Shown piece by piece: positions 1 to 11,117 of a DNA stretch of 64,000 nucleotides. Location of the stretch: positions 33,985,992 to 34,049,991 of the forward strand of contig CM077600.1 in NCBI GenBank assembly GCA_039654915.1, written 5' to 3'. A program made the translations under genes and the position numbers. The stretch comes from Aquilaria yunnanensis (Eukaryota; Streptophyta; Magnoliopsida; Malvales; Thymelaeaceae). The notes below the pieces were generated by a model that was not told the origin of the DNA, did not search any database, and saw only the letters and a list, made by a program, of their open reading frames with translations. Position 1 is the first letter of the stretch. Every line of letters starts with the position of its first letter.

Positions 1-3000
1 GTTAGTGCCTCTTATGAGCAGGCCCTGGTGGATGCTCGTAAGCAAATTGAGCGGGAAATGGAAAGATTTAAGATCTGTGAGAAGGAAACAAAGACAAAAG
101 CCTTCTCTAAAGAAGGACTTGGCCAACAACCTAAAACAGTAAGGATTATGCATTTCATTATATTGTTTTATTAAGAACAGATTCTAGAGTAAGTGCAGTG
201 GCAATGCTCTTTTTTTTTTTCCGGATATCTTGGATTTTAGTTTACTACCGAATCTTACCAGAGTTACCTCTTAGCTGTTTCACCTTATGTTTGATTGGTT
301 TAGTTCTTCTTTTTCTTTTTTCTTATTTTTTTTTTCCTTTTGCTATTTGTGTTAGAACAACTTAAGAATCGGTAGGAATGAAATGGAAGGCGATAGGTTA
401 GAGTAGTTAGTAGTCTGGCTATAGCTTTGGCTATCAAATGTTGACGTAACTATTTATTGCATGAGAGTTGATGCGACAGTTGAGAGTAGTCAGTAGTGTG
501 ACTATAGCTTTGGATAATGTTGAGATAAGTATTTATTGCATAAGAGCTGATGGAGCTCATTCTTATACTAGCATTTGTACATGTTTTATAAAATGGTTAT
601 TCTGAGTTCCTTCATAGAGAAAAATGCAACTTATGCAGATGGTTTGCTAGCAAAACTGAACAATAGGTTATACAGTAATTTTTAAGTTTTTCATCTTTGA
701 GTTTCCTCCTTGAGAATTGAGATACTATCCTTATAAGAAAATCGACAGAATTTAGAATTTAATATGAGAACTCTATGTCCATTGTGCTGCAATTTTGTGT
801 TTGAAGAATCTGTTTTATTCTGGAAATTCAAAGGGTTTGCTACACCAGAAAGAATTGTTATTTCCTCAGGATAGGAGCTTAGTCCTGAGGCCTGCCTGCT
901 ATCTGTGATAAAACTGATTAAGAGCACATGTTTTAGTGGGTCAGTGTGCATTCAGGTTCCCGATTTTGGTCCCTGTTAAGTTTCCCCTGTAAGATTCTGC
1001 TATAGATACATAAGGAGACAGGAGAAAATAATAGGACCTTTTTCTCGTGTATTTATTTTTCTCTGGTTTAGGCTCCTTCTTCCTTTTTAGGTAAGAATCC
1101 CTGAAATTATGTGGCTTTTCATGATTATGTACTGTATTTATTTTTGTGTTTATCCGTGACAATTTTATGGTAGGATCCAAAGGAGAAAGCTAAATCAGAG
1201 ACAAGGGATTGGCTGAACAATGTGGTATGCATTTCACTCTCGTATTTTACTTTTGTCCAAGAATGACTGATTTCTTTAAACTACACTCTTGCACTATTGT
1301 ATGAGTTACTCTTCCTTTTTCCTTTTCCTTTCATTGTTATAGCTTCAACATCTGCATCATAATGACGTCTTAGGCTTTTAGCCTCATAACTGGGTTGTGT
1401 TTCGATTTTTGAAACTATTGGCCTTGATTAGGTTGGCGAGTTGGAGACACAGATCGATATTTTCGAAGCTGAGGCAGAGGGGTTGTCAGTGAAGAAAGGA
1501 AAGACAAGGCCACCTAGACTGGTATATAAGGGATAGGGAGAAAGCTGCACTTCTTCTTTGGCTGACTTTAGGTTTAATGTGGACTCTGGTAATTTCTTTT
1601 TATTGATTATGTCCCTTCTCTTGGTTTCCCAGACACACTTGGAGACATCCATTGCCAGGCACAAAGCTCATATAATAAAACTAGAATTAATTTTAAGGCT
1701 GTTGGATAATGATGAATTGAGTCCAGAGCAGGTTAATGATCTTAAAGAGTTTTTGGAAGATTATGTGGAACGTAATCAGGTTTGTAATTTAGTTATTTTC
1801 ATCCAACCTCTGGATTATTTTTTGCTGCTGGTACTTAAGTTTTGTAACAGGGGTCTTTGACAGGATCAACTGTTGTGTTTCTGTGTTCTTTTAAACGCTT
1901 ATTTCATTATCTTGTTTTCTTTTTTCTGTAGGATGATTTTGATGAGTTCAGTGATGTTGATGATTTCTATAGCTCTGTGCCATTGGACAAGGTGGAACTT
2001 GAAGACTTGGTTACCATGGGCCATCTTTCCAAGGTATCCCTTTTCTACTATGCTGTTAGAGATATTTCATCATGCTATATATTTTTCTTTTTTTCTTTTT
2101 ACTGTATGAAGAGAACATTGTTTCTTCTGCATAAAATAACATGGAAAGAGAACTTCAATTTGGCAGGCTGCGCCAGTTCTTAGCTTGAAAACAACTTCAG
2201 CAGCATCAGCATCTCAAAATCCTGTAGGTTTCCCTTTTTGAATGATTTAGTTTTTGTGTTTTATATTTCCTTGGGGAGAACATCATACATTAAAGCTTCC
2301 ACATGCAGAAAAAATTGTAATGTGGAGCCCATATAGTATTCTCTTCTCTCTCATAGCCATTTTTTTATCCGCATAGCACACAATTTTGTATATCATAGTA
2401 TTGCTGTTTCTTATTGTTTTTGTTACTTAATGTTACTAAATCTTCAATGTTACATGGCATGGAAGTGGTGTCTCACAAGCTACTCTCACTCCTACTCATT
2501 AGCAGGGCAGCTCCTCACTGGAGCATACCGAAGAAACAGCTTCTCAGGATAGTAATCCTGATATTGTTGTGAGGACTCCACCTCCAAAAAGTAGCAATCC
2601 TAATTCTTCTGCCGCAGCAACACCAGTTGGAGGTCATGCAACTCCTATTTCAGTGAATATTCCTGCTCATGGTTTGTCCAATGTCTCATCCACATCCATC
2701 CTTTCGGGTTCGAGTCCTGGTCGAGGTGCCTTGGACAGCATTAGTGTTTCTAATTCATCTTCTCCTATGTTAAGTTTATCAAATTCTACAAAAGAAGAAG
2801 ATATTGGTGGCTTCCCTGCCCGCGGGCCCTCTCCTTCTTTGGCTGATACTGGACTAGTAAGGGGCATTAGTAGGGGCAGTCTATCTAGCCAGCCTTCTAG
2901 TCTGCCTCTTAGTTCTGGAACTGCAGCTCCAAACAATGGTGCCCATGGTTCACTGGCTTCAGTGTCTGAAATGGGAAAGAGAAATATTTTAGGGGCTGAA

Positions 3001-6000
3001 GATAGACTTGGGAATACTGGCATGGTACAGCCGTTGGCTTCTCCCATAAGTAACAGAATGATCTTGCCTCAGGGGGTGAAGGTTAATGATGCAACTGCAT
3101 CAGTTGATTCTAGTAATCCCAATGATGCTGCAGGTCTACCAGGGAGAGCCTTCTCCCCTTCTCTTGGTTCTAGTATGCAGTGGAGGCCTGGAGGTTCCTT
3201 TCAGAATCAGAACGAGCTGGTACAGTCTTCACTATTCCTCTACGTCTTGTCATTCATCAACGTATGCTTTAGAACTAGTCTGTGGCCTTGTGGCCGATCT
3301 TTTTGAAATGTCAAATCCTTCTTTTGTTAATGGCGTGGATTGCCTGTTGATTTCCTAAATACTACTGGATAACTGACTCTATTTTGTTGTGACTATTTTA
3401 AATTACGGTTATCTGACTTCATTTTGTTGCAAACTCTATTAAATTATGGTCATTAGAGAGGAGCAAGCTACAAATTGTCAGATTTTTTGCTATCTTGAAT
3501 TGTTTGCAAAATCTGTACAGTAACCTAATGTTGTGTGCAAGTGGAAGCCGGTTATTATTGCTGCAAAGAAAAAGCTAAACAGAATCTGGAATTTAATCAA
3601 GCTGACACTTTGCCTAGGCATTGAAAACTTTTTTACTGTGGCGCATCTGGGTTTGTTTAGTAAATTCTCATATGGTTAAACCATGGGATTAGTTATGTGG
3701 TGAGGCCTCTGCTACTGGTTTTGGTTTGGATGCTTTAACATGGTGAAAAACCCAAGGCTTTTCACTGCCTTGTCTGTCAAGTTGCAACCAAGTCATTGTT
3801 GTGGCCCACGTGACAGACCCATTCTCAGTCATCCCAACGGTTTGCATGTCACAGGGTGTATCAGGTGGTGAAATCTCATGGGGTCAAATCAAGGGGTTAG
3901 TCAAGGCATTATATTGTGGTGAGGCCTCTCCACCCACTGCCTGTTGGTTTTGGGCTGGATGCTTTGATAGGGTGGTTTATTAATTCTTGTATGAAAATGT
4001 GATTTTTACTTCTTACTCGAGAAAGGTTCTGGGATACTTGTTTGCAATCAAAATCCAGTTACTCATTTGGCGGAAACCAAAACTATGCTCCAACCATTCT
4101 CTGGGGTTAAAATGATGTGCTAAACCCTATTACCATGTATGCACCAGAATATCTATGAATCTGGTTTTGGCTTCATACCTTGTTTCTGTTTGCTTCCTGG
4201 ATCTTGCTGGTTCAGAGGACATACCAGAGACTGTAAGTTGTCATGTGTTTATTTTTATCTCATGGTTTCTGTCCAGAGCCAAATTCGTGGAAGGACTGAA
4301 ATTGCACCTGATTTAAGGGAGCAGTTTCTGCAACGGCTCCAGAAAGTGCAGCAACAAGGTCATGGAAATCTTCTTGGCATGCCTCCTCTTGCAGTAGGAA
4401 CTCATAAGCAGTTTTCAGCACAGCAGAATCCTCTACTTCAGCAGGTATACAATTGATAGGATGTTTGATTCTTTTTGCTTGCTCCCCTTTTTCTCCTTGC
4501 TTTTTAAGTTCACTTACTCTGTGTATTGCCAAATGCTGAAATGCTGGATTTTTTTCCCCAGAAAAAGTGCTGAGTTAGATTCATCTCGTTTTCTTGCAAC
4601 TCACATGCCCTTCATTTAGGTGGAGATTAATTTCTTCTGGTTCATGTGTTATTGAAGCTTCCCCATATTAATCAATTTATTAATCTTCACTCTGCCTGTA
4701 AAGATCCATATTCTTCTAATAGTTGAAAGTCTGCAATTTCCTGGTCATAGAATTTTCTAAATGAAATTTGGTCCCATTTTTACTTTCTGAAAGTTGTATT
4801 TGTCAGTCACCTGTTTGATTTGTTACTGTTATGTTAGGCTGGCGTCATGTTTGCTGAGTGTTATGCGTAAATGAAATGATTAGGTGAGTACAGCTCCATG
4901 TGATATTTGTGGAACCTAAAAATCCTGATTTCAGCTCAAGCCAGAAAGTCATACAAGAATTTAGTGTTTCTTTGTTTGCTTTGAGTAATATTAGTGTAGG
5001 TGTTAAGGAAGTAAATAGATTGTTGTGCAAGCACCAGTGTTGTTCAAATCAATGGCTAACATAACCCCGCTACATGATGTTGAATTCTTGATAAATTTTG
5101 TCTGTTGAACAGATGGCTTGAATGCCATGCAATCTCTATCCCTGTCATTGATGCTCATTCCAGTCCTCGAGCTTGTGTGTGTGTGTTCTGTTTGAAAGTT
5201 GCTTACAACAGTACTTTAGTCCCAGTCCAGTTTTCTTTGGATAATAAGAGGTATTTTGCCTATGATTTGCACAGTTTTCTCCAAGCTCGTCTCTGTCATC
5301 TCAAACTGGACTAGGACTTGGAGGACAAGCAGCAGGTCTTAATACTGTGACATCTTCAAGTATATTGCAGCAGCCGACTTCCATACATCAGCAGTCTAAT
5401 CAGCAGGTTTTTACATCTGCAGGTCCAAAAGATGCTGGTAATGTTCAAATGCATTTTCATTCAAATTTTTGTCAATGCGCTTCAGGATCTTAGATCTTAT
5501 TTTTTTTTTTTTTTTTGGGGCGGGGGGGGGGGGGGGGAGTGGGAATCATATTCTTTATGCGTCTAGGGACACTTTCTAAGTTACATGGTCTGGAAGGGGT
5601 GAGTCTCAGTTTTATATTGTTTTTCTGGGATACAGTGCTGCCTGAGTGGTTCTATTGTTTATAAATGAACCAATATGTGTGGAGAAGTTGATTTTCTATG
5701 TCTACAATTTGGATATCTGTGAATAGTAATTACATGATTGATGGTGGCAACTATTTGTTGTCACTGGCTGTTGAGGCTGATGATGAATGGAATTCTGCCA
5801 GCCAGAATCATTTCCTTTGGTTGATACAGGTTATTTTAGCTGTATAAAATCTGTGATTAGTATAGGAACTGTCTCTGGAAAATGATGTCCTTTGGAATTG
5901 TCAGGCACTTTTTCTAATAAAAGTCATACTTTTTTTCCACATAAATAAAAACAAAGTTGTGCTTAGAGTGGCTTTGCTGTGTTGATGAAGCTGGGTATAC

Positions 6001-7763
6001 ATCCCATCAATCTCTTTCCAGGACAGGTTATTTTCTGGCGGTTTTCTTTTAACAGGGGTGTACCTGAAAAATAGGAAGTGTGGGAACATATTTGCAGCTT
6101 GCAGTTCTTTGTAATCTGAAAAATGAAGAAAACCATATGTCTTTTTGTTGGTAGTGCTGATAGATCTGGAATGCATTACGTGCAAGGGCAATATGGTTTC
6201 TTATATTTGAATATTTGAATATATAAGTTATAAATATGGTTACTTAAGTGTACATGTACCGGTTGAGTCTTGTTGCATTTGTTGCGATTTGAGTTTGACT
6301 AGTCAACTTAAGCATTACAAAGAAGTGGTTAATTCTTGAAGCAGAGATTAACCTTACCAAAGTTGAGGAGCAGCAGCAACAAAATCTACCAGATGACTCA
6401 AACCCTGAAGCTACTTCAAGTTCTGTGCTGGGAAAGACACTCGTTAATGATGATGATATAAAAGCTCCTTATCCTGTTGACTCTCCTGTAAGATTCTCAT
6501 TACTTTGTTCCTGTCATATACTTTTCTTTCTTGTTCACATTATGTTCGTGTGTGTCTGACGAGATGATTCTTTATATTGACTGGCTAAAAACCCAATGCC
6601 CTTCACCACCATGGTTATGTACTTGTTAATGTAATACCCTGTTGGTCATTTGGTCAATCATTTGGGGGAACAAGGGCCAAAATGTTTATAGTTAAATGCA
6701 TGTTAGTTTATATTTCCAACTTCTTAAAATTCTCATGAATGGTTTGATGCTTTTGCCTAATTTGATATTTGCATATTTTGATACAGGCAGCAGGATCATC
6801 TGCTTCTTTGACAGAGCCTTCTCAAGTAGTTAGAGAGACAGATCTCTCTCCTGGCCAACCTTTGCAATCCACTCAACATTCTAATACATTGGGTGTCATT
6901 GGTCGAAGGAGCGTCTTGGATCTTGGTGCAATTGGTGACAATCTTGGTGGTTCGGCCATCAACCCTGGAGGCATGCATGATCAGATGTACAATTTGCAAA
7001 TGCTTGATGCCGCATATTACAAGATTCCTCAACCTAAGGACTCAGAACGTGCAAGAAGTTACATTCCTGTATGTAGCCCAGTTTTTATCTCTGCTTTCAA
7101 TCCATGTGAACTGATTCTTCTGTTATCGGTACTGTTTGTTTATTTATTTACTGGGAAAGCTTTAATCATTGATAGTGTATGATTACATCGGCAGAAGCAT
7201 CCTGTGGCAACTCCTGCTAGTTATCCTCAAGTTCAAGCACCAATTGTGAACAATCCTGCATACTGGGAGCGGTTAAGCCTTGATGGCTACTCTGCTGGGA
7301 CAGATACCCTGTTCTTTGCTTTTTACTATCAACAGGTATTTTAGGTTTGATTCGAATTTTTCCCCTGGGGGTAGTGATATGATTAGGTGAGCTTAATCTC
7401 CGGTCAATTTTCTTGCAGAACACATATCAACAATATCTTGCTGCAAAAGAGCTCAAGAAGCAATCTTGGAGATACCACCGGAAATATAACACCTGGTTTC
7501 AACGGCATGAAGAGCCCAAAGTGGCCACCGATGAGTATGAACAGGGTACCTACGTGTACTTCGATTTTCATATTGCCAATGATGATCCTCACCAGGGCTG
7601 GTAAGCTGAGCATGCTTATGTTTGTCCATCCTTTGGAAATATTATGGGGTGAAACCATTTGCAATCTATCCGTTGATTCATCTTCTTTGTGCTCAGGTGT
7701 CAAAGAATCAAGACCGAGTTCACTTTTGAGTACAACTATCTTGAAGATGAACTTATGGTGTAA
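1..7763 (+). CDS. NOT3: CCR4-NOT transcription complex subunit 3 (5' end outside window)
   Basis: This is the scaffold subunit of the CCR4-NOT deadenylase complex, which shortens mRNA poly(A) tails. Fourteen exons with GT-AG borders keep one frame: 1-138, 1174-1224, 1432-1521, 1633-1779, 1932-2033, 2167-2223, 2506-3219, 4277-4444, 5275-5437, 6345-6487, 6787-7068, 7195-7335, 7419-7600, 7697-7763. They give 814 visible residues ending in TAA. The first exons are the coiled-coil NOT3/5 N-terminal domain ([12 protein letters not shown], then an acidic [12 protein letters not shown] stretch). The middle is a Ser/Pro/Gln-rich low-complexity linker, mostly in the 714-nt exon. The last four exons form the C-terminal NOT2/3/5 box ([47 protein letters not shown]). 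I estimate that 60-90 N-terminal residues lie upstream. The family assignment is secure; the acceptor at 2506 (2503 is also possible) and the donor at 3220 are the least certain junctions. Confidence 0.93.
395..555. repeat. Imperfect tandem duplication in a NOT3 intron
   Basis: Two consecutive units of about 83 bp share the blocks CTATAGCTTTGG and TATTTATTGCAT, each followed by GAGnTGATG. They sit inside the first visible NOT3 intron and have diverged by substitutions and a small indel. No coding signal is visible. Confidence 0.6.
3640..3980. repeat. Degenerate direct repeat in the long NOT3 intron
   Basis: The block TGTGGTGAGGCCTCT followed by a GGTTTTGG...TGGATGCTTT tail occurs at about 3696-3740 and again at about 3917-3964. 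The two copies are imperfect and about 220 bp apart. They lie in the roughly 1-kb intron between the serine-rich exon and the exon starting at 4277. This looks like an old local duplication. Confidence 0.5.
5500..5537. repeat. Compound poly-T/poly-G tract
   Basis: About 17 T are followed directly by GGGG, one C and 16 G, inside a NOT3 intron just after the exon ending at 5437. It is one of several poly-T-then-poly-G tracts in this window. Confidence 0.8.
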
Positions 7764-8110
7764 AAGGAAATGCTCAGAGAATTATATCTTTGTGTTAACT
7801 TTCTGGTTTGTGTCATTACTTGCTGACCTTCCCATGTTTTATTTCAATTTTAACATGTGACAGGCAGGCTACTCTTTGTCTCACTCCTATCTAGTTCTTC
7901 TTAAAGTTTATTCTGTATTGCTGGTGCAGGGGTTGGCGGCCTTGGAGGGGGATTTAGGAAGAGGGGCACGCTGGTATCAAAGGGTCCAGGTCTGTATGGA
8001 AGATGTCATGCGTTAAACTAGCCATCATATTTGTGTCCTGACAGCGACCTTTCAGCTGTAATTGTGATTTGTGATTGAGCAAAACAAAGATTGATTAATA
8101 AAAGACGTTA
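7764..8110 (+). terminator. NOT3 3' untranslated region with poly(A) signal
   Basis: The stretch follows the NOT3 stop codon. An acceptor-like pyrimidine/CAG site near 7930 suggests a spliced 3' UTR. AATAAA at 8097-8102 is a canonical plant poly(A) signal. No reading frame of note follows it. Confidence 0.5.
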
Positions 8111-9420
8111 TTTTCTTGCTTGAATATGTGATTTTCATCATTGCCATTCGCTCAAAGATATATGTGTCGATTCCTCTGTTATAGTGTAGGGGTGTGTGTG
8201 TGTGTGTGTGTGGGATGCCCTATATTTAAGCCTCCTTTAAAGATGATAAGGATCTTGTATATGGTAGGAGTCTTAAGGGGAACAAAACACGGACTACAAA
8301 CTTTGGGTTGGGAAGGGTGCAGATCTTGAGTTGGCACCCTTTGTGTGTGCTCACAATAAAGATGGATTATGGAACTGAAAACGTTTAGTTGAAAAGTTGC
8401 TGCAAATAGGCATCGAGCTCTATAGTCTGCTCCAGACCCTAATCAAAAGCGCAGGTAAGAGAAGTGAAGACACATATATTCAGCAATAAAATATGATGAT
8501 ACAATTGATGTGATCAACTAATCTGTATCATATTATCCCTTCAGGTTCTGACTGAGAACATGTCTTGATTTTACTATTGTAAGTGACACTTGTGTTTAAG
8601 TTTCTTAGACCATGTCATCTTACAACAACACAGTCATCTGATCCTGTCCGTCCTTGTGAAGTCCCTCCAACGGAAACAACAGCAGATCACGAAACTTCCC
8701 TTAATGTTTCTTCTGGTTTGTTTTGTTGGCCCAAGTTATATTTTTGTGTACAGTGTGATGGAAAAACCATGTAGTAGTGTGGTACTAAATCCATTTTAAA
8801 TGATGTTGGTTACTCCATTTTTATCGCAGTGTCCCAGGAATTGCAATCATGATAACTGGAAAGACTGACATTTTCATATTCTATTTCAAGATGTTCAATA
8901 ATGTACACAAGAACTTCAATGTGCTTTATCGAAATCCAGAAAATAGCTGCGTGACCACCATTTATATGACTTGGATTACACGGTGGTTGGACTTCTTGGT
9001 GGGTTGCGTACCAATTCAATATATACTTGAAATGGTATTAGATTAATAGGAACACTCGCATTTAAAACAACTGACCTAATCCCTGGGTGTTAAAAAATAA
9101 TCAGTGAAATGATACTGAAATTTCAATCTAAATCTGAAAAACATACTTCAACTGAGTTACTTAACCAATCAAATCTAAAATAAATGATCACTTGAGTTAG
9201 TAAAATTTACCACTTAGTTATTTGTTTGATCTGCGAATCACATTGCCCAAATTATTAGATCATCTTGAGTAGACTAGACCGTCTAATTATAATTTTCGCC
9301 TAGTAAGTTTGCCGCACCTTAGTTCAACGTTGAAATAAAAAGACCAAAAACTCGACTCGCCATGTCAATGACGATTTGGAAGCAACAGATGGAAGCTGTA
9401 GTATATAAGCACCAAGGGTA
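8111..9420. other. Intergenic, no gene recognised
   Basis: The stretch contains a (GT)n microsatellite at 8191-8212. It has short open frames at 8583-9046 with no recognisable family or splice pattern. I see no gene here. Confidence 0.5.
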
Positions 9421-9429
9421 TGACTTTAA

Positions 9430-10293
9430 CGCATCTCTAACAGCTTCCCCAAAATTTCTATAAGATGGGGAAGCAAAAAGTAAAATTTCTATAATTTTTT
9501 TGCTCCAACTCTAACAGCTCCTCTATTTTATAGAATTTTGTATTTATTATATAACAATTAAATATTATGAATTTAAAGTAAATTCAAATTAATGACTAGT
9601 TTAATTATTATATAATTAAATATTGTTAAAAATGTAAAAAATTATTCCTTCCGTTTTACAAAGAATGACTATTTTACCTTTTTTACTAAAATTTGACTTA
9701 AATATATTGATATTAATTTATATTATAAAAAAAATTAAAATTATATTTAAAAAATAGAGTCTTTAAGATACCATTTTCATAAAAAATTTATATTTCTATA
9801 AAAAAAATTTGGAAAAAAAATATGAATTAATTGTTGTATAATTAAATATTGTGCAAAACGTAAAAATTTACTACCTTCACTTCACAAAGAATAACTATTT
9901 TAACTTTTTTAACTAAAGTTTGACTTAAATACGTTTATATTAATTTGTACTATAATTTTTTTAAAAAAATTATATTTATAAAATATAGTCTTTAAGGTAC
10001 CATTTTTTATATAGAAATTTTATATTTCTATAAGAAATTTTGAAAGAAATAAAATTATGAATTAATTGTTATGAATAATAAATTGGACAACTTTTACAAG
10101 ACAGAATAAGTGTTATTTTTCATTCTCCAAAATTTTTTGGAGTTTTCTGCAGAAATGGGGAATAAGATATTGTCTTTCATCTCATTCTCTATTTTAGAGA
10201 ATATGATGAAGAAGCTGTTGGAATGAAAAATGACTTTATATTTTCTAAAATAAAAAAAAGTACAAAATAGAAAAACTGTCAGAGATTCTCTCG
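9430..10293. mobile_element. Small inverted-repeat element (MITE) with duplicated interior
   Basis: The left end (CATCTCTAACAGCTTCCCCA) recurs in inverted form at the right end (GAATCTCTGACAG when read on the minus strand). Paired TTCTCTATTTTAGAGAA-type segments lie just inside. The interior is two AT-rich tandem copies about 230 bp apart, each with the block ACAAAGAATnACTATTTTA followed by TTTGACTTAAATA. There is no coding capacity, so it is non-autonomous. The end sequence resembles the 'CATCTCCAACAG' MITEs common in plant genomes; the superfamily is not proved here. It lies about 800 bp upstream of the glucanase gene. Confidence 0.65.
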
Positions 10294-10367
10294 TGCTTAT
10301 GTTAGAATCTGTTTTTAAAGAAAGGGAAATGAAGCTTGAGAAATACATACAGTGAGGGCGTTTTCAG

Positions 10368-11117
10368 TTGCCGGACGGATTAGTGTACAGAGAGAAGAAG
10401 AAGAAAGAAGAAAAGAATCAATACGTAGGTAGGTCAACAAATAATAAAAAAACAACGAACAAGTGCGTCTCTTCCTCTAACCCATTTCTTCAACACGCAC
10501 ACTTCTCTTATCTTATTTCCCATTGGCTGGCGCTCCCGCTGCACATTTGTAATTTGTTCTTGCTCGCCCACAAGCTGACCTTTCTCGCTCGCTTTCATGC
10601 GGGTTCTCATAACGCTCTCCTCTTTTCTTCTCGGCTACCCCGCACTTTCCATTTTCAAGTTTCAACCTTCCATGCTCAATGACTTCGCTTCCCGCTTGAT
10701 ATTTGGTGCATCAGATCAAACACACACCTTCCCAGTACCATCAAATTTTCCCAGCAAAATTCTGAACAAGATTTCTGTTTGTTCCTCAGTATATGTTTAG
10801 AAAGTCCGTGTGTTGATGATTCCTTAATTTCTTTTACGCTACTTCCCCCCCCCCCCCCCCCCCCCTTTCTTTCGTGCTCCTTTCTCTTAGATTTTATTGG
10901 ATTCCTTTCTTGTCCAATCTCTCTGCAACTGACAAGACAGCTTGATCCTTGTCTCTCTCTGTCAAGAAAGCGTTTTTCCTCCTTTCTCCCGATTAAGAAC
11001 GACAAAAGACAGGACAGAGTACACACCGAACGAAAAAAGTCTCAAGACTTTCCTGTTATTTATTCCGTCCATTAAATCTCCTCTCTTTTTCATCTCCTCG
11101 AGGAAGCCAGTCGAAAT
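10368..11117 (+). promoter_or_regulatory. Upstream and 5' UTR region of the GH17 gene
   Basis: The pyrimidine-rich stretch before the glucanase start codon includes a C21 homopolymer at 10845-10865 and several TCTCT clusters, typical of plant 5' leaders. Short open frames here look incidental. A transcription start site cannot be placed by eye. Confidence 0.4.

Noticed and set aside
2700..2725. TTCGAGTCC motif resembling a tRNA T-loop
   Set aside because: It lies within a NOT3 coding exon and no cloverleaf arms can be drawn around it.
2667..3047. 126-codon open frame on the minus strand inside the NOT3 serine-rich exon
   Set aside because: It is the antisense of a long, GC-balanced coding exon whose plus frame matches NOT3; an antisense frame is expected by chance.
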